Assembly: GCA_037201625.1 (NCBI GenBank)
Contig: JBBCGR010000003.1
Span: 2,728,001 to 2,792,000 of the forward strand
Source: JAMXLO01 sp037201625
Lineage (GTDB): Bacteria > Pseudomonadota > Alphaproteobacteria > Acetobacterales > Acetobacteraceae
DNA: 64,000 bases
Direction of reading: 5' to 3'
The first letter of the stretch is position 1. The number at the start of each line of letters is the position of its first letter. Positions 45,023 through 54,240 of this stretch are shown here, piece by piece. The notes under the pieces are model-generated. The model was given only the letters and a program-made list of their open reading frames with translations, searched no databases and was not told the origin of the DNA. The position numbers and the translations under genes were made by a program.

Positions 45023-47110
45023 TCAGTGCGCTTCCTGCGCCTGGTAGTGGTGCGTGGACACGCCCGCCGTCTCGGGCACGCCGGCGCGGCGCAGGCCTTC
45101 GGCATAATGCGCACGGTCGCTCTCGCGCTCGAGCGGCGAGGTCATGATGAACCGCTCGACGCTGAAGTCGGGCTCGATCGCCATCAGCCGGCGGCGCACC
45201 ACAGCGGCTTCCTGCGTGCGGCCGAGATGGCCCAGCGCCGACAGGTACGGCTTGTAGGTGGCCGAGAAGGACGGGTTCATCTCGCTGACTGCGCGTCCGA
45301 CCGCCACCGCCGATTCGTAGTCGCGCTTCAGCAGGTGGATCAGGATGAAGAACGCGTCGAAGAAGAAGGCGTGCGGGTCGAGCGGCGACAGTTTCTTGTA
45401 GCGGTTGTTGCGCCGTTCGGCCTCTTCCGGGTCGCCCATATAGGCGAAGGCGATCGCCGACAGCGCCCAGGCCATCGCCAGGTTCGGGTTCAGCGACAGC
45501 GCGCGCTCGTGCAGCGACACCGCCTCGCGCAGCCTGCGATGCAGGAAGGCGCGGACATGGCCGGCGATGGTCAGCCCGCGTGCATCGAACGGATCGAGCA
45601 CCACCGCGCGCTCGGCGTGCTGCCCGGCCTCCTCCATCACCGTCGCCGGGTCGTCCGCCCAGTCCTGGCCGACCAGGAACATCTGCCAGTAGGCGTACCA
45701 GGCATAGGCGGCAGCGTAGTCGGGCTCCAGTTCGATCGCGTGCATCAGGAACTCGCCCGCCCGCATGAACGGCTCACGCTCCAGCCGGCCGATCAGCGGG
45801 ATGGCGCGCAGCATCAGGTCGTAGGCGGTGGCGTCCATCGGGCCGCGGCTGGCGCTGCGCTTCGCCTCGATCAGCAGGATCTCCGGATCGATCTGCGCCA
45901 CGACCTCCGACGCGATCTCGTCCTGCAGCGACAGCAGGTCGTTCGACTGCCGGTCGAACCGGCGCGCCCAGACCACCTGGTTGCCGGCGCGCAGGTCGAG
46001 CAGCCGCACCGTGATGCGCAGCCGGTTGCGCACCCGCTGGATCGAGCCATCCAGCAGGAAGTCGATCCCGAACGTGCGTCGGATCGCCGCCTCGTCGCGC
46101 GTCTCGCTGGCAAACCGCGCCAGCGAGTTCGATGCCACCACGAACATCCAGCGGAAGCGGGCGAGCGCGGTGGTGATCTCTTCGGCCAGGCCGGGTGCGA
46201 GGTGGGATTCCTCCTCGGTGGTGCCGACCAGTTGCAGCGGCATCACCCCGACATGCGCGCCGCCGCGGGTCGGCCTGATGTCGAGGGTCCGCGGCTCCAG
46301 CACGGCCGGCGGTTCCTCGGGCTCCTCGACCGCGACGGGGCGCGGCGGCGGCGCCGGGGGGCGCAGCGGCATCCGGCTGCCCGAGGGACCGCGGATCTCG
46401 GCCAGCAGCTTCTGGGTCTCCGGCGAGGGCGCGGCATCCAGCAGGTCGGCCAGCACCGCGCGGCACCGGTCATACGCCTGGATCGCCATGCCCCGTTCGC
46501 CGCGCGCGGCATGCGCCCGCATCAGCGCCCGCCAGGCACCCTCGTGCGCCCGGTCGATCTGCAACAGCCGCTGGGCCGCGGGGATCGCCGCCTCGGGTTC
46601 CACCTGCTCGCGCAGCAGCGCTTCGGCGACGGTGCGGGCACGGTCACGCAACCGCTCGCGCTCGGTGGTCAGCCAGGCGTCGAAGGTCGGATCGATGCCG
46701 TCCAGATCCTCGAGCAGGTCGCCGTCGAGCAGCGACAGGGAGGCAGGCTGGTCGGTGGTGGCGCGCATCACCTCTTCGACATCGACCCAGACCACGCCCG
46801 GCCGCAACGACAGGTGGTCGCGCGTCACGGTCAGGATCTCGGTCCCGGCCGGGGCCAGCGATTCGAGCAGGCGGTGGATTTCCTGCCGCAGCGACGCCCG
46901 CGCCTGCTCCTCGGGCCGGCGGCTCCAGAGCAGTTCGGCCAGGCGACCCCGCAAGGCGGGACGCGGCGATGACAGTGCAATCACGGCGAGGAGCGCGCGG
47001 GTTTTACGCCCGGCTGGCAGCACATTCTCGCTGGTCAGCGTCCAGGCTTCCATCTGCCCGATCAGCCGCATGCGGACAACGACCTGCCCAGCCGAGTTGG
47101 GCGGCGTCAT
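45023..47110 (-). CDS. SARP/BTAD-type transcriptional regulator with TolB-like and TPR domains
   Basis: About 695 residues. The N-terminal winged helix (RALLAVIALSSPRPALRGRL) and the BTAD tetratricopeptide region (ERERLRDRARTVAEALLREQ to AYDRCRAVLADLL) resemble SARP activators. A middle domain FLLDGSIQRVRNRLRITVRL with RFDRQSNDLLSLQDEIA is the adenylate-cyclase-associated/TolB-like module, and the C-terminal third is TPR-rich (ALSLNPNLAMAWALSAIAFA). Such CadC/SARP chimeras are common in alphaproteobacteria, with unknown targets. The start is uncertain (ATGs at 47146, 47110 and 47071; no good ribosome site). It sits upstream of the ACAD pair and may control it. Confidence 0.78.
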   Translation of the reverse strand: MTPPNSAGQVVVRMRLIGQMEAWTLTSENVLPAGRKTRALLAVIALSSPRPALRGRLAELLWSRRPEEQARASLRQEIHRLLESLAPAGTEILTVTRDHLSLRPGVVWVDVEEVMRATTDQPASLSLLDGDLLEDLDGIDPTFDAWLTTERERLRDRARTVAEALLREQVEPEAAIPAAQRLLQIDRAHEGAWRALMRAHAARGERGMAIQAYDRCRAVLADLLDAAPSPETQKLLAEIRGPSGSRMPLRPPAPPPRPVAVEEPEEPPAVLEPRTLDIRPTRGGAHVGVMPLQLVGTTEEESHLAPGLAEEITTALARFRWMFVVASNSLARFASETRDEAAIRRTFGIDFLLDGSIQRVRNRLRITVRLLDLRAGNQVVWARRFDRQSNDLLSLQDEIASEVVAQIDPEILLIEAKRSASRGPMDATAYDLMLRAIPLIGRLEREPFMRAGEFLMHAIELEPDYAAAYAWYAYWQMFLVGQDWADDPATVMEEAGQHAERAVVLDPFDARGLTIAGHVRAFLHRRLREAVSLHERALSLNPNLAMAWALSAIAFAYMGDPEEAERRNNRYKKLSPLDPHAFFFDAFFILIHLLKRDYESAVAVGRAVSEMNPSFSATYKPYLSALGHLGRTQEAAVVRRRLMAIEPDFSVERFIMTSPLERESDRAHYAEGLRRAGVPETAGVSTHHYQAQEAH

Positions 47111-47215
47111 GTGGGCTGAAGGTCGATGTGAAGCGCCAGCCATCATTGCGTCATCGGTGGAATTTTCTGCTGCCTCGGCTTAGGGCTTCAGCACGGGATG
47201 GCCTACGTGCCCCTT

Positions 47216-48595
47216 TCAGATTGCCGCCTCCGCGAAGATTCTCTGCGTGTCACCCTGCCACGCCTGATGGTATCGCGCCAGCCAATGTTCTGCCTGGGTT
47301 GGCGCCCCCGCCACAATAGCGTCCAGCGGCGCGAGGTAGATGGATTCGTCCTGCCCGGCCCCGTTCAGCCGCTGCCTGGCGCGCAACCCGTCCTGCGCGA
47401 TGGCAACCACTTCGCGCGCCAGGTCGCGCAGCCTGCCGCCCCGCCACGAAGCGGCGAGACCCTCGCGCGGCACGCTGGCGCGCAGGGCAACGGCATCCTC
47501 CCACGTCGCCTCGCGCAGCAGCGCATCCGCCGCACCCAGCGCGGCCTCATCATACAGCAGGCCGACCCACAGCGCCGACTGCGCGACCATCATGTCGGTG
47601 CGCCCCGCATCGGCCCCGCGCATCTCCAGGAACCGCTTGATGCGCACGTCGGTGAAGACTGTCGTGACGTGGTCAGCGAAGTCGCCGACAGTCGCCACCT
47701 CGCCGGGGTGGTCGCGCAGGCGCCCCGCCATGAAGTCGCGGAATGAGGCGCCGGCCACGTCGATGTACCGGCCGTCCCGCGAGATGAAGTACATCGGCAC
47801 ATCGTCGACCAGCCACTCGACGTAGCGCTCGAAGCCGAAGCCCGGCTCGAACATCACCCGGGGAATGCCGGACCGCTGGTTGTCGGTGTCGGTCCAGGCA
47901 TAGGCGCGGGCGGAGAGGAACCCGTTCGGCCGGCCCTCGGTGAACGGCGAGTTGGCGAACAGCGCCGTGGCCAGCGGTTGCAGCAGCAGCGACACGCGCA
48001 GCTTGCGCAGCATGTCGGTTTCCGACGCGTAATCCAGGTTGACCTGAACCGTGCACGTTCGCGTCATCATATCGAGGCCGCGCGTGCCGACCTTCGGCAT
48101 ATAGCGCCGCATGATCGCGTAACGGCTTTTCGGCATCCACGGCATCTGCTCGCGCGTGGCCATCGGATGGAAACCGAGCGGCGCGAAGCCGACCGCCAGG
48201 CCGCGCGCGACGCTGCGCACCTCCTCATAGTGTGCCTCGAACTCCGCCAGCGTATCGTGCAGCGTCTCGAGCGGCGCGCCGGACAGTTCGAGTTGCCCGG
48301 CAGGCTCCAGCGAGACCGCCGCGGCGTCCTGCTTCAGGCCGATGATCTTGCCGCCGTCGGTGATCGGCACGCCACCGAATCGTTGCAGTCCGTCGAGCAG
48401 CGGGCGGATCGCGCCGGGCTGGCCATCGGCCGGTTCATAGGGCGGGGTCGCCAGGTCGCCGAGGCGGAAGCCGAATTTCTCGTGCTCGGTGCCGATCCGG
48501 AAGCGGTCAGCCGGCTTGCATCCGGCGGCGAGGTGATCGGCCAGTTGCTTCAGCGACGTGATCGGGGTCTGGTCGGCGTCTCCGGGATTGGACAT
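47216..48595 (-). CDS. gshA: Glutamate-cysteine ligase, plant/alphaproteobacterial type
   Basis: 459 residues that join glutamate and cysteine as the first step of glutathione synthesis. GTEHEKFGFRLGD, then ELSGAPLETLHDTLAEFEAH, PKSRYAIMRRYMPKVGTRGL and TCTVQVNLDYASETDM match the GCS2/plant-type family used by alphaproteobacteria. The C-terminal region holds the DRIxWWY-like segment in modified form. Complete and in frame. The rsmE gene is upstream on the same strand; gshB is not in the window. Confidence 0.93.
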   Translation of the reverse strand: MSNPGDADQTPITSLKQLADHLAAGCKPADRFRIGTEHEKFGFRLGDLATPPYEPADGQPGAIRPLLDGLQRFGGVPITDGGKIIGLKQDAAAVSLEPAGQLELSGAPLETLHDTLAEFEAHYEEVRSVARGLAVGFAPLGFHPMATREQMPWMPKSRYAIMRRYMPKVGTRGLDMMTRTCTVQVNLDYASETDMLRKLRVSLLLQPLATALFANSPFTEGRPNGFLSARAYAWTDTDNQRSGIPRVMFEPGFGFERYVEWLVDDVPMYFISRDGRYIDVAGASFRDFMAGRLRDHPGEVATVGDFADHVTTVFTDVRIKRFLEMRGADAGRTDMMVAQSALWVGLLYDEAALGAADALLREATWEDAVALRASVPREGLAASWRGGRLRDLAREVVAIAQDGLRARQRLNGAGQDESIYLAPLDAIVAGAPTQAEHWLARYHQAWQGDTQRIFAEAAI

Positions 48596-48616
48596 GTCGC
48601 TCCGAGGCGTGTCGGG

Positions 48617-48658
48617 TTCGCGTCATACTATTCACGTCATCCTATTCGCGTCATCGTA
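48617..48658. repeat. 14-bp tandem repeat, three units
   Basis: TTCRCGTCATNNTA occurs three times head to tail (48617, 48631, 48645). It spans the rsmE stop, so the last residues of RsmE (REYDDANRMT) are encoded by it. Confidence 0.8.
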
Positions 48659-49366
48659 CTCGCGGCCATCGACCCCCTGCAACAATGCCAGGCCGGCGAT
48701 GCTGGCGGTCTCCGCGCGGAGGATTCGGGGACCGAGGGAAACCGGCGTTACAAACGGCCGGGTGCGCATCGCGTCAAGTTCCGTCGCCGTGAAACCGCCC
48801 TCGGGGCCGACCAGCAGCGCGGCGGGACCCGTGGCCGGGCGCAGGCCAGGCGCGTCGCTGCGCTCGACCGCGGCGAACAGGGGCCGCTCGGCCGGCCAGT
48901 CCGCCAGCAGGTCGTGCAGCGGCCGCGGCGGATGCAGCACGGGAATCGTCAGCCGCTCCGCCTGCTCGGCGGCCTCGATCGCGATCGCGCCGAGCCGCTC
49001 GGCATTCATCCGGTGCGTGTTGCCGCGCTCGGTCAGCACCGGCCAGAGCGCGGCGGCGCCAAGCTCCGTGGCCTTCTGCACCACCAGGTCGGTGGCGTCG
49101 CGCTTCAGCAGGGCGAACACCAGCCAGAGATCGGGCTCCGGCGCCTGCACGCGGGTGCGTGCGCCCACCAGGAGGTCGACGCGATCGCGGCGCAGGGCGT
49201 CGATGTGGCCGGCGAACTCGCCGTCCTGGCCGTTGAACAGCAGCACGGGATCGCCCACCCGGCGGCGCATGACGTTCGCCAGGTAATGCGCCTGGGCCGG
49301 CGTTGCGGCAACGCGGGCGCCGTCGGCCAGGGGGGCAGGGAGGAACAGGCGGATTGACCCGGGCAT
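48632..49366 (-). CDS. rsmE: 16S rRNA m3U1498 methyltransferase
   Basis: 244 residues from the ATG at 49366 (MPGSIRLFLP); an upstream ATG at 49390 overlaps the divergent ubiA start and is less likely. The SPOUT knot shows LLVGPEGGFTATE and SLGPRILRAETAS, the SAM-binding and catalytic loops; the N-terminal PUA-like domain has HYLANVMRRRVGD. It methylates N3 of U1498 in 16S rRNA. The C-terminus runs into the 14-bp repeat at 48617-48658, so its final residues may vary. Confidence 0.93.
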   Translation of the reverse strand: MPGSIRLFLPAPLADGARVAATPAQAHYLANVMRRRVGDPVLLFNGQDGEFAGHIDALRRDRVDLLVGARTRVQAPEPDLWLVFALLKRDATDLVVQKATELGAAALWPVLTERGNTHRMNAERLGAIAIEAAEQAERLTIPVLHPPRPLHDLLADWPAERPLFAAVERSDAPGLRPATGPAALLVGPEGGFTATELDAMRTRPFVTPVSLGPRILRAETASIAGLALLQGVDGREYDDANRMT

Positions 49367-49388
49367 CGCAGGTCGCACAGTAACAGGC

Positions 49389-50288
49389 ATGCAGGCGCAT
49401 ACCGATATCGACGCGACGGGCTGGGTGGCGCGGCTGCCCCGGCCCTGGCTGCCCTATCTGCTGCTGGCCCGGGTCGATCGCCCGATCGGCGTCTGGCTGC
49501 TGTTCCTGCCCGGGCTGTGGGGGATCCTGCTGTCCCGGCCCTCGGCCGGCGAGGCGCTGCGCCTCACACTGCTGTTCGCCATCGGCGCGCTGGCGATGCG
49601 GTCTGCCGGCTGCGTGGTCAACGACCTGTGGGACCGCGACATCGACCGGATGGTGGCGCGGACGGCGGGCCGGCCGCTGGCGTCGGGCATGCTGCGGGCC
49701 CGCCAGGCGCTGGCGTTCCTGGTCGTGCTGCTGCTGGCCGGGCTGGCGGTGCTGCTGCAGTTGAACCACCTGGCGCAGGCGCTCGGCGTGGCGTCGCTGC
49801 TGCTGGTGGCGCTGTACCCGCTGGCCAAGCGGATCACCTGGTGGCCGCAACTCATGATGGGCGTCACCTTCGGCTTCGGCGCCCCGATGGGCTACGCCGC
49901 CGGCGCCGGCCACCTGGGTGCCGCCTGGGCGGTGCTGTACGGGGCGGCGATCCTGTGGGACCTCGGGTTCGACACGATCTACGCGCACCAGGACCGGGAG
50001 GACGATGCGCTGGTGGGGGTGAAGTCGACCGCGCGGCTGTTCGGCGAGCGGACGCGCCCGTTCCTCGCCGCCTGCTATGCGGGGACGGTGGCGCTGCTGG
50101 CGCTGGCCGGGTGGCTGGCCGGCCTTGGCGGCTGGTTCTATCCGGCATTGGCGCTGCCGGCGGCGCTGCTGGCCTGGCAGGTGGCGGCGCTCGACATCCA
50201 CGACCCCGCCGGATGCCTGCGGCTGTTCAAGGCCAATCGCGAGGCTGGTCTGGCGGTTGCCGCGGCGATCCTGGCGGGTTGGATCTAG
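49389..50288 (+). CDS. ubiA: 4-hydroxybenzoate polyprenyltransferase
   Basis: 299 residues of an integral-membrane prenyltransferase in ubiquinone synthesis. The first Asp-rich motif is NDLWDRDIDRMVARTAGRPL and the second YAHQDREDDALVG; nine membrane helices are predictable. It joins the polyprenyl chain to 4-hydroxybenzoate. It is divergent from rsmE. The TAG stop (50286-50288) lies in the left end of 106-bp repeat copy B. Confidence 0.95.
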   Translation: MQAHTDIDATGWVARLPRPWLPYLLLARVDRPIGVWLLFLPGLWGILLSRPSAGEALRLTLLFAIGALAMRSAGCVVNDLWDRDIDRMVARTAGRPLASGMLRARQALAFLVVLLLAGLAVLLQLNHLAQALGVASLLLVALYPLAKRITWWPQLMMGVTFGFGAPMGYAAGAGHLGAAWAVLYGAAILWDLGFDTIYAHQDREDDALVGVKSTARLFGERTRPFLAACYAGTVALLALAGWLAGLGGWFYPALALPAALLAWQVAALDIHDPAGCLRLFKANREAGLAVAAAILAGWI

Positions 50289-50390
50289 CGCGTGGTCCTT
50301 ACAGGTGGGATCACCGGAGCGGTGAGTCGCGCTCTCGGACGACGGGCAGGAGCGGGTTCCCTGCGCCTACGCGAACCGAATCTGCTGTAG
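50285..50390 (+). repeat. 106-bp dispersed palindromic element, copy B
   Basis: Begins CTAGCGCGTGGTCC and ends CTGCTGTAG, exactly 106 bases. The most diverged copy; stem 1 is AGCGCG with its complement, and stem 2 is weaker. Its first bases form the ubiA stop codon. It fills most of the ubiA-hldE gap. Confidence 0.8.
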
Positions 50391-50442
50391 CGCCGCGCGT
50401 CGAATGCTTGCTTCGCCCCCGGCCGCACGCTAGGGCGTTTCC

Positions 50443-51819
50443 ATGACAGACCACCCCACCAACGCCAGCGACCCCGACGCCGGCCTGGCCGCCGCCATAC
50501 GCCTGCTGGGCCGCACCAGCGTGCTGGTGGTGGGGGATGTGATGCTGGATCGCTACATCTACGGCGCCGTCGACCGCATCTCCCCTGAGGCGCCGGTCCC
50601 CATCCTGACCATCGAGCGCGAGTTGCAGATGCCGGGCGGCGCCGGCAACGTGGTGCGCAACCTCACCGCCCTCGGCGCGGCGGTCGCCTTCATCTCGGTG
50701 GTCGGCGACGACATGGCAGGGTCCGACCTCACCGGCCTGATCGGCGGCCAGCCCAATGTCGAGCCATGGCTGCTGGTGCAGGGCGGCCGCACCACGACCA
50801 TGAAGACCCGCTTCCTGTCGGGCGGCCAGCAATTGCTGCGGGCCGACCGGGAGGAGGATTCGCCCATCCACCCGCGGCTCGCCGAGCGGCTGGTGCGGAT
50901 CGCGCGTGACGCGATGGCCGCGACCTCGGTCACCGTGCTGTCCGACTATCGCAAGGGATTGCTGTCCGGCGAACTGCCGGTCCTGCTCATCGCCGCGGCG
51001 CGCGAGGCCGGCCGCACCGTCATCGTCGACCCCAAGGGGCCGGATTATTCGCGCTACGCCGGCGCCGACATCATCATGCCGAACCGCACGGACCTGGCCG
51101 AGGCGACGGGGATGCCGACGGACGGGGAGGCGGCGATCGTCGCGGCGGCGACCGCGCTGCGCCAGCGCCACGGCTTCGGCGCCGTGCTGGTGACCCGCGG
51201 CAATGACGGCATGACGCTGCTGGACGACAGCGGCCCGCGGCATTTCCCGGCCGAAGCGGCGGAGGTCTACGACATCGCCGGGGCCGGCGACACGGCGGCG
51301 GCGACGCTGGCCGCCGGCGTCGCGGCGCGGCTGGAACTGCCGGTGGCGGTGCGGCTGGCGAACCTGGCGGCTGGCGTCGTGGTGGGCAAGATCGGCACCG
51401 CGGTGGCGCGCGAGTCGGACCTGCTGGCCGCGCTGTCGCCCCAGGGCGGCGCGCTGCGCAAGATCGTCTCGCGGGAGGCCGCGGTCGAGCACGTGCAGCG
51501 CTGGCACCACAAGGGCTGGCGCGTCGGCTTCATCGACGGCGTGTTCGATCCGCTGGTGCCGGACGACCTGCACCGGCTGGAAGAGGCGCGCGAGGCCTGC
51601 GATCGGCTGATCGTCGGCATGCGCTCGCTGCCCGGCGGGCAGCCGGCCGGGGTGCTGTCCGGAGGGGGGCCGCCCGCAGGGGCGCAGCCCGAGGCAGCGC
51701 GTGCCGCGATGCTGGCGAGCCTCGCCAGCGTCGATCTGGTCACCGTGTTCACCGACGCGACCACCGACGCCCTGGTCGCCGCGCTCCAGCCGGACGTCGT
51801 CATCCCGCCGGAGCGATAA
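50443..51819 (+). CDS. hldE: HldE-like heptose kinase with decayed nucleotidyltransferase domain
   Basis: 458 residues. The N-terminal ribokinase-like half (about 1-320) is intact: GGAGNVVRNLTALGA, DPKGPDYSRYAGADIIMPNR and the catalytic DIAGAGDTAAAT. It phosphorylates D-glycero-D-manno-heptose 7-phosphate for LPS core. The second half should be the adenylyltransferase, but its HxGH motif reads FDPLVPDDLHRLEE (about 369-382) and it ends at LQPDVVIPPER. The usual KGxDY and STT segments, about 50 residues, are missing. It is probably a kinase only. A separate adenylyltransferase elsewhere would be required for ADP-heptose. Confidence 0.87.
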   Translation: MTDHPTNASDPDAGLAAAIRLLGRTSVLVVGDVMLDRYIYGAVDRISPEAPVPILTIERELQMPGGAGNVVRNLTALGAAVAFISVVGDDMAGSDLTGLIGGQPNVEPWLLVQGGRTTTMKTRFLSGGQQLLRADREEDSPIHPRLAERLVRIARDAMAATSVTVLSDYRKGLLSGELPVLLIAAAREAGRTVIVDPKGPDYSRYAGADIIMPNRTDLAEATGMPTDGEAAIVAAATALRQRHGFGAVLVTRGNDGMTLLDDSGPRHFPAEAAEVYDIAGAGDTAAATLAAGVAARLELPVAVRLANLAAGVVVGKIGTAVARESDLLAALSPQGGALRKIVSREAAVEHVQRWHHKGWRVGFIDGVFDPLVPDDLHRLEEAREACDRLIVGMRSLPGGQPAGVLSGGGPPAGAQPEAARAAMLASLASVDLVTVFTDATTDALVAALQPDVVIPPER

Positions 51820-51823
51820 CCCG

Positions 51824-52294
51824 CTATTCCACCCGCAGCGCGGCGCGGATGTCCGCCACGCCGCCCGGATCCTCCATCGTCGCCAGCCGGCCGGCGGCCA
51901 GCAGGGCGAACCGGTGCAGCAGCGCGCGGCGGCGGGCGGCCGGCAGCGGGTGCGCCGGCGCCTCGCGCAGCAACTCGGCCTCCAGGCCGGCCGCGACGAT
52001 GAGGCCGGTCTCCACGGGCAGCAGGTCCTGCGGGAAGTCGACGTCGACGGCGAAGAACAACTCATCGGCGAAGCCGCGGTAGTCCGGCCATTTCAGGTCG
52101 GTGAGGAAGTCGCGCGGGCCCGACTTCACCTCGATGCAGGCGAAGCAGCCGTCGGGGCGCAGCGCCAGGATGTCGGCGCGCCGCCCGTTGGGCAGCGCCA
52201 CCTCGTGCAGCGGCGCCCAGCCCAGGCGGAGGCACAGCCGCGCCGCGGCACGCCGGATGGCGAAGGCGCGCTCCGGCAGGCTGGGGAGGATCAC
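51824..52294 (-). CDS. mmcB: MmcB-family DNA repair protein
   Basis: 156 residues from a GTG at 52294. HEVALPNGRRADILALRPDG and FACIEVKSGPRDFLTDLKWP follow the PD-(D/E)xK nuclease pattern (Asp...Glu-x-Lys), with DELFFAVDVDFPQDLLPVET after it. MmcB is an alphaproteobacterial putative endonuclease that works with ImuB/DnaE2 in DNA-damage tolerance. Its start overlaps the stop of the pterin dehydratase gene (GTGA), and it converges with hldE four bases away. Confidence 0.9.
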   Translation of the reverse strand: MILPSLPERAFAIRRAAARLCLRLGWAPLHEVALPNGRRADILALRPDGCFACIEVKSGPRDFLTDLKWPDYRGFADELFFAVDVDFPQDLLPVETGLIVAAGLEAELLREAPAHPLPAARRRALLHRFALLAAGRLATMEDPGGVADIRAALRVE

Positions 52295-52581
52295 GCCAGC
52301 AGCGCGTCGATCGCGCCGGCGAGCGCCACGTCGTTGCCGGTCAGCCCGCCGGCATCATGCGTGGACAGCTCGATGCGGACGCGGTTCCACACATTGGACC
52401 ATTCCGGATGATGGTTCTGGCTCTCGGCGAGCAGGGCGACGCGGCTCATGAAGCCCCAGGCCTCGCTGAAATCGCGGAACTGGAAGCTGCGGGCGATCGC
52501 GTCGCGGCCGTCCACCAGCGACCAGGCGGGCAGCGACCGCGCGAGCGTGGCTCTTTCAGCATCGGTCAGGCGAGTCGGCAT
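52291..52581 (-). CDS. phhB: Pterin-4a-carbinolamine dehydratase
   Basis: 96 residues from the ATG at 52581, with AGGAGA at good distance; an ATG at 52587 is too close to that site. The family core FRDFSEAWGFMSRVALLAES with QNHHPEWSNVWNRVRIELST is complete (catalytic His-His). It dehydrates 4a-hydroxytetrahydrobiopterin, or serves as a general pterin recycling factor. No phenylalanine hydroxylase is adjacent. It is coupled to mmcB downstream. Confidence 0.93.
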   Translation of the reverse strand: MPTRLTDAERATLARSLPAWSLVDGRDAIARSFQFRDFSEAWGFMSRVALLAESQNHHPEWSNVWNRVRIELSTHDAGGLTGNDVALAGAIDALLA

Positions 52582-52610
52582 CGGCATTCTCCTGGCTATG
52601 GCGCTTCCGG

Positions 52611-53633
52611 CTACAGGGCCTGGCGAACCCGCGGAAACAGCTCCTTGGCGATCAGCTCGATGGTCTCCAGCGCGAGGCTCTCCGGCATGCCCGCCCACTC
52701 GCAGCTCATGACCAGGTGGTTCACCCCGAGCCGCCGATGGAGCGCCACGATCTGCTCGGCCACCTCGTCCGGCGAGCCGATCAGGAAGCGGTCGCCGATC
52801 AGGCTCTCGAACTCCTGGTCGAGGCCGCGGTCGTCGCTCGGCATGTCCTGGCCCCAGGCATGATAGGCCTTGTACTTGGCGCTGAGGTAGGGCGCGCACA
52901 GCCGGATCGCCTCCGCCCGGGTCTTGGCGACGAACACCTCCCGCCGCATCGGCAACTCGGCCGGGAACGGCTTGCCGGCGGCATCGAGAGCGCGGCGATA
53001 CAGCGCCATCTGCCGCTCCAGCGCCGGAATCTCGACCGCCGGCCCGATATACCAGCAATCCCCCAGACGCGCCGCCCGCTCCACCGCCGGATCGGCATTC
53101 GCCCCCACCCAGATCGGCGGATGCGGCCGTTGCAGCGGCTTCGGCAGGCAGGACGCATCGTCCAGCTCGAAATACGGGGTCGTCATGGCGACCTTGTCCT
53201 CGGTCCACAGCCGCCTTATGGCGATCAGCGCCGCCTCGAACCGGCGCGCCCGCTGCGCCCGCGGCACGCCGAACGCCTTGAACTCGACGTCGCGATAGCC
53301 AAGTCCGACCCCCAGGATGATCTTGCCACCGGACAGCACGTCGAGCGTCGCGAACTCCTCCGCGACATGCAGCGGCGACATCAGCGGCAGCAGCAGCACG
53401 CCGGCGTTCAGGCGCAGCCGTGGCGCCTCGGCGGTGAAGCGTGCCAGCATGGGCACCAGTTGCAGCATCTGGAACGGGTGGGCGCTGTAATGCGCGGTCT
53501 TGGTGACGGAATCGTAGCCGAGACGATCGGCCAGGCGGACCATCGCCAGCGTCTCCTGCAAGCGGCGGGAGATGTCCTCGTCCGGCCCGGCCTGGCCCCG
53601 GACGACAAGTCCGAACTGGAATTGCGCGGTCAT
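52611..53633 (-). CDS. LLM-class flavin/F420-dependent oxidoreductase (copy 1)
   Basis: 340 residues of the luciferase-like monooxygenase fold. LADRLGYDSVTKTAHYSAHP, LDVLSGGKIILGVGLGYRDV and PHPPIWVGANADPAVERAAR are typical; RFLIGSPDEVAEQIVALHRR closes the barrel. These enzymes use FMNH2 or F420 with small organic substrates. The cofactor cannot be decided. Its start is divergent from the small zincin gene at 53679. A second, more distant LLM protein is at 58191. Confidence 0.85.
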   Translation of the reverse strand: MTAQFQFGLVVRGQAGPDEDISRRLQETLAMVRLADRLGYDSVTKTAHYSAHPFQMLQLVPMLARFTAEAPRLRLNAGVLLLPLMSPLHVAEEFATLDVLSGGKIILGVGLGYRDVEFKAFGVPRAQRARRFEAALIAIRRLWTEDKVAMTTPYFELDDASCLPKPLQRPHPPIWVGANADPAVERAARLGDCWYIGPAVEIPALERQMALYRRALDAAGKPFPAELPMRREVFVAKTRAEAIRLCAPYLSAKYKAYHAWGQDMPSDDRGLDQEFESLIGDRFLIGSPDEVAEQIVALHRRLGVNHLVMSCEWAGMPESLALETIELIAKELFPRVRQAL

Positions 53634-53678
53634 GGTTGGAAGCCCTCCCCCTCGGCTGCGCCGGGAGCTTAGCCGAGC

Positions 53679-54074
53679 ATGACGGACATGACACCGCCCA
53701 CCATCGATGACATCGCCGGACTGGCCGAGCGGGCGCTCGCGGCGATCCCCGCGCGGCTGGCCGAGCATGTGCGGGACGTCGGCATCGCGGTGGAGGAACT
53801 GCCGGACGATGCGACGCTCGACGAACTGGGCATCGAATCGGCGTGGGAACTGACCGGCCTGTACAGCGGCACGCCGCTGACCGAACGCAGCGTCAGCGAT
53901 ATCGCACGCCAGCCCGACCTGATCTTCCTGTATCGCCAGCCGATCCTGCTGGAGTGGATCGAGACCGGCGAGGATCTGTTCCACCTCGTGCGCAACGTGC
54001 TGATCCACGAGATCGCCCACCATTTCGGCTTCAGCGATGCGGCGATCGCGGCGCTGGAACAGGAAATGGAGTAG
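53679..54074 (+). CDS. Small HExxH metallopeptidase-like protein
   Basis: 131 residues. The zinc motif HEIAHHFG lies at about 109-116 near the C-terminus, as in the minimal zincin (PF06262-type) family. The N-terminal half is acidic (VEELPDDATLDELGIES). Family members are compact cytoplasmic proteases with unclear targets. It is divergent from the LLM gene and upstream of ligD by 167 bases. Confidence 0.88.
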   Translation: MTDMTPPTIDDIAGLAERALAAIPARLAEHVRDVGIAVEELPDDATLDELGIESAWELTGLYSGTPLTERSVSDIARQPDLIFLYRQPILLEWIETGEDLFHLVRNVLIHEIAHHFGFSDAAIAALEQEME

Positions 54075-54240
54075 CCGGCCGGGGCGCGGACCATTTCGCC
54101 ACCGCGGCGGGGCACCGCTTCACGGCCGCCTCGCTCAACCGCGTTTCAATTCCACGTGCGAATGCCAGCCGCCATTCGTTCGGACAAGCCCCCATCTACG
54201 TTCGTGTTAGCCGTTGTTCATTCGAGGGCTCAGCACAGCC

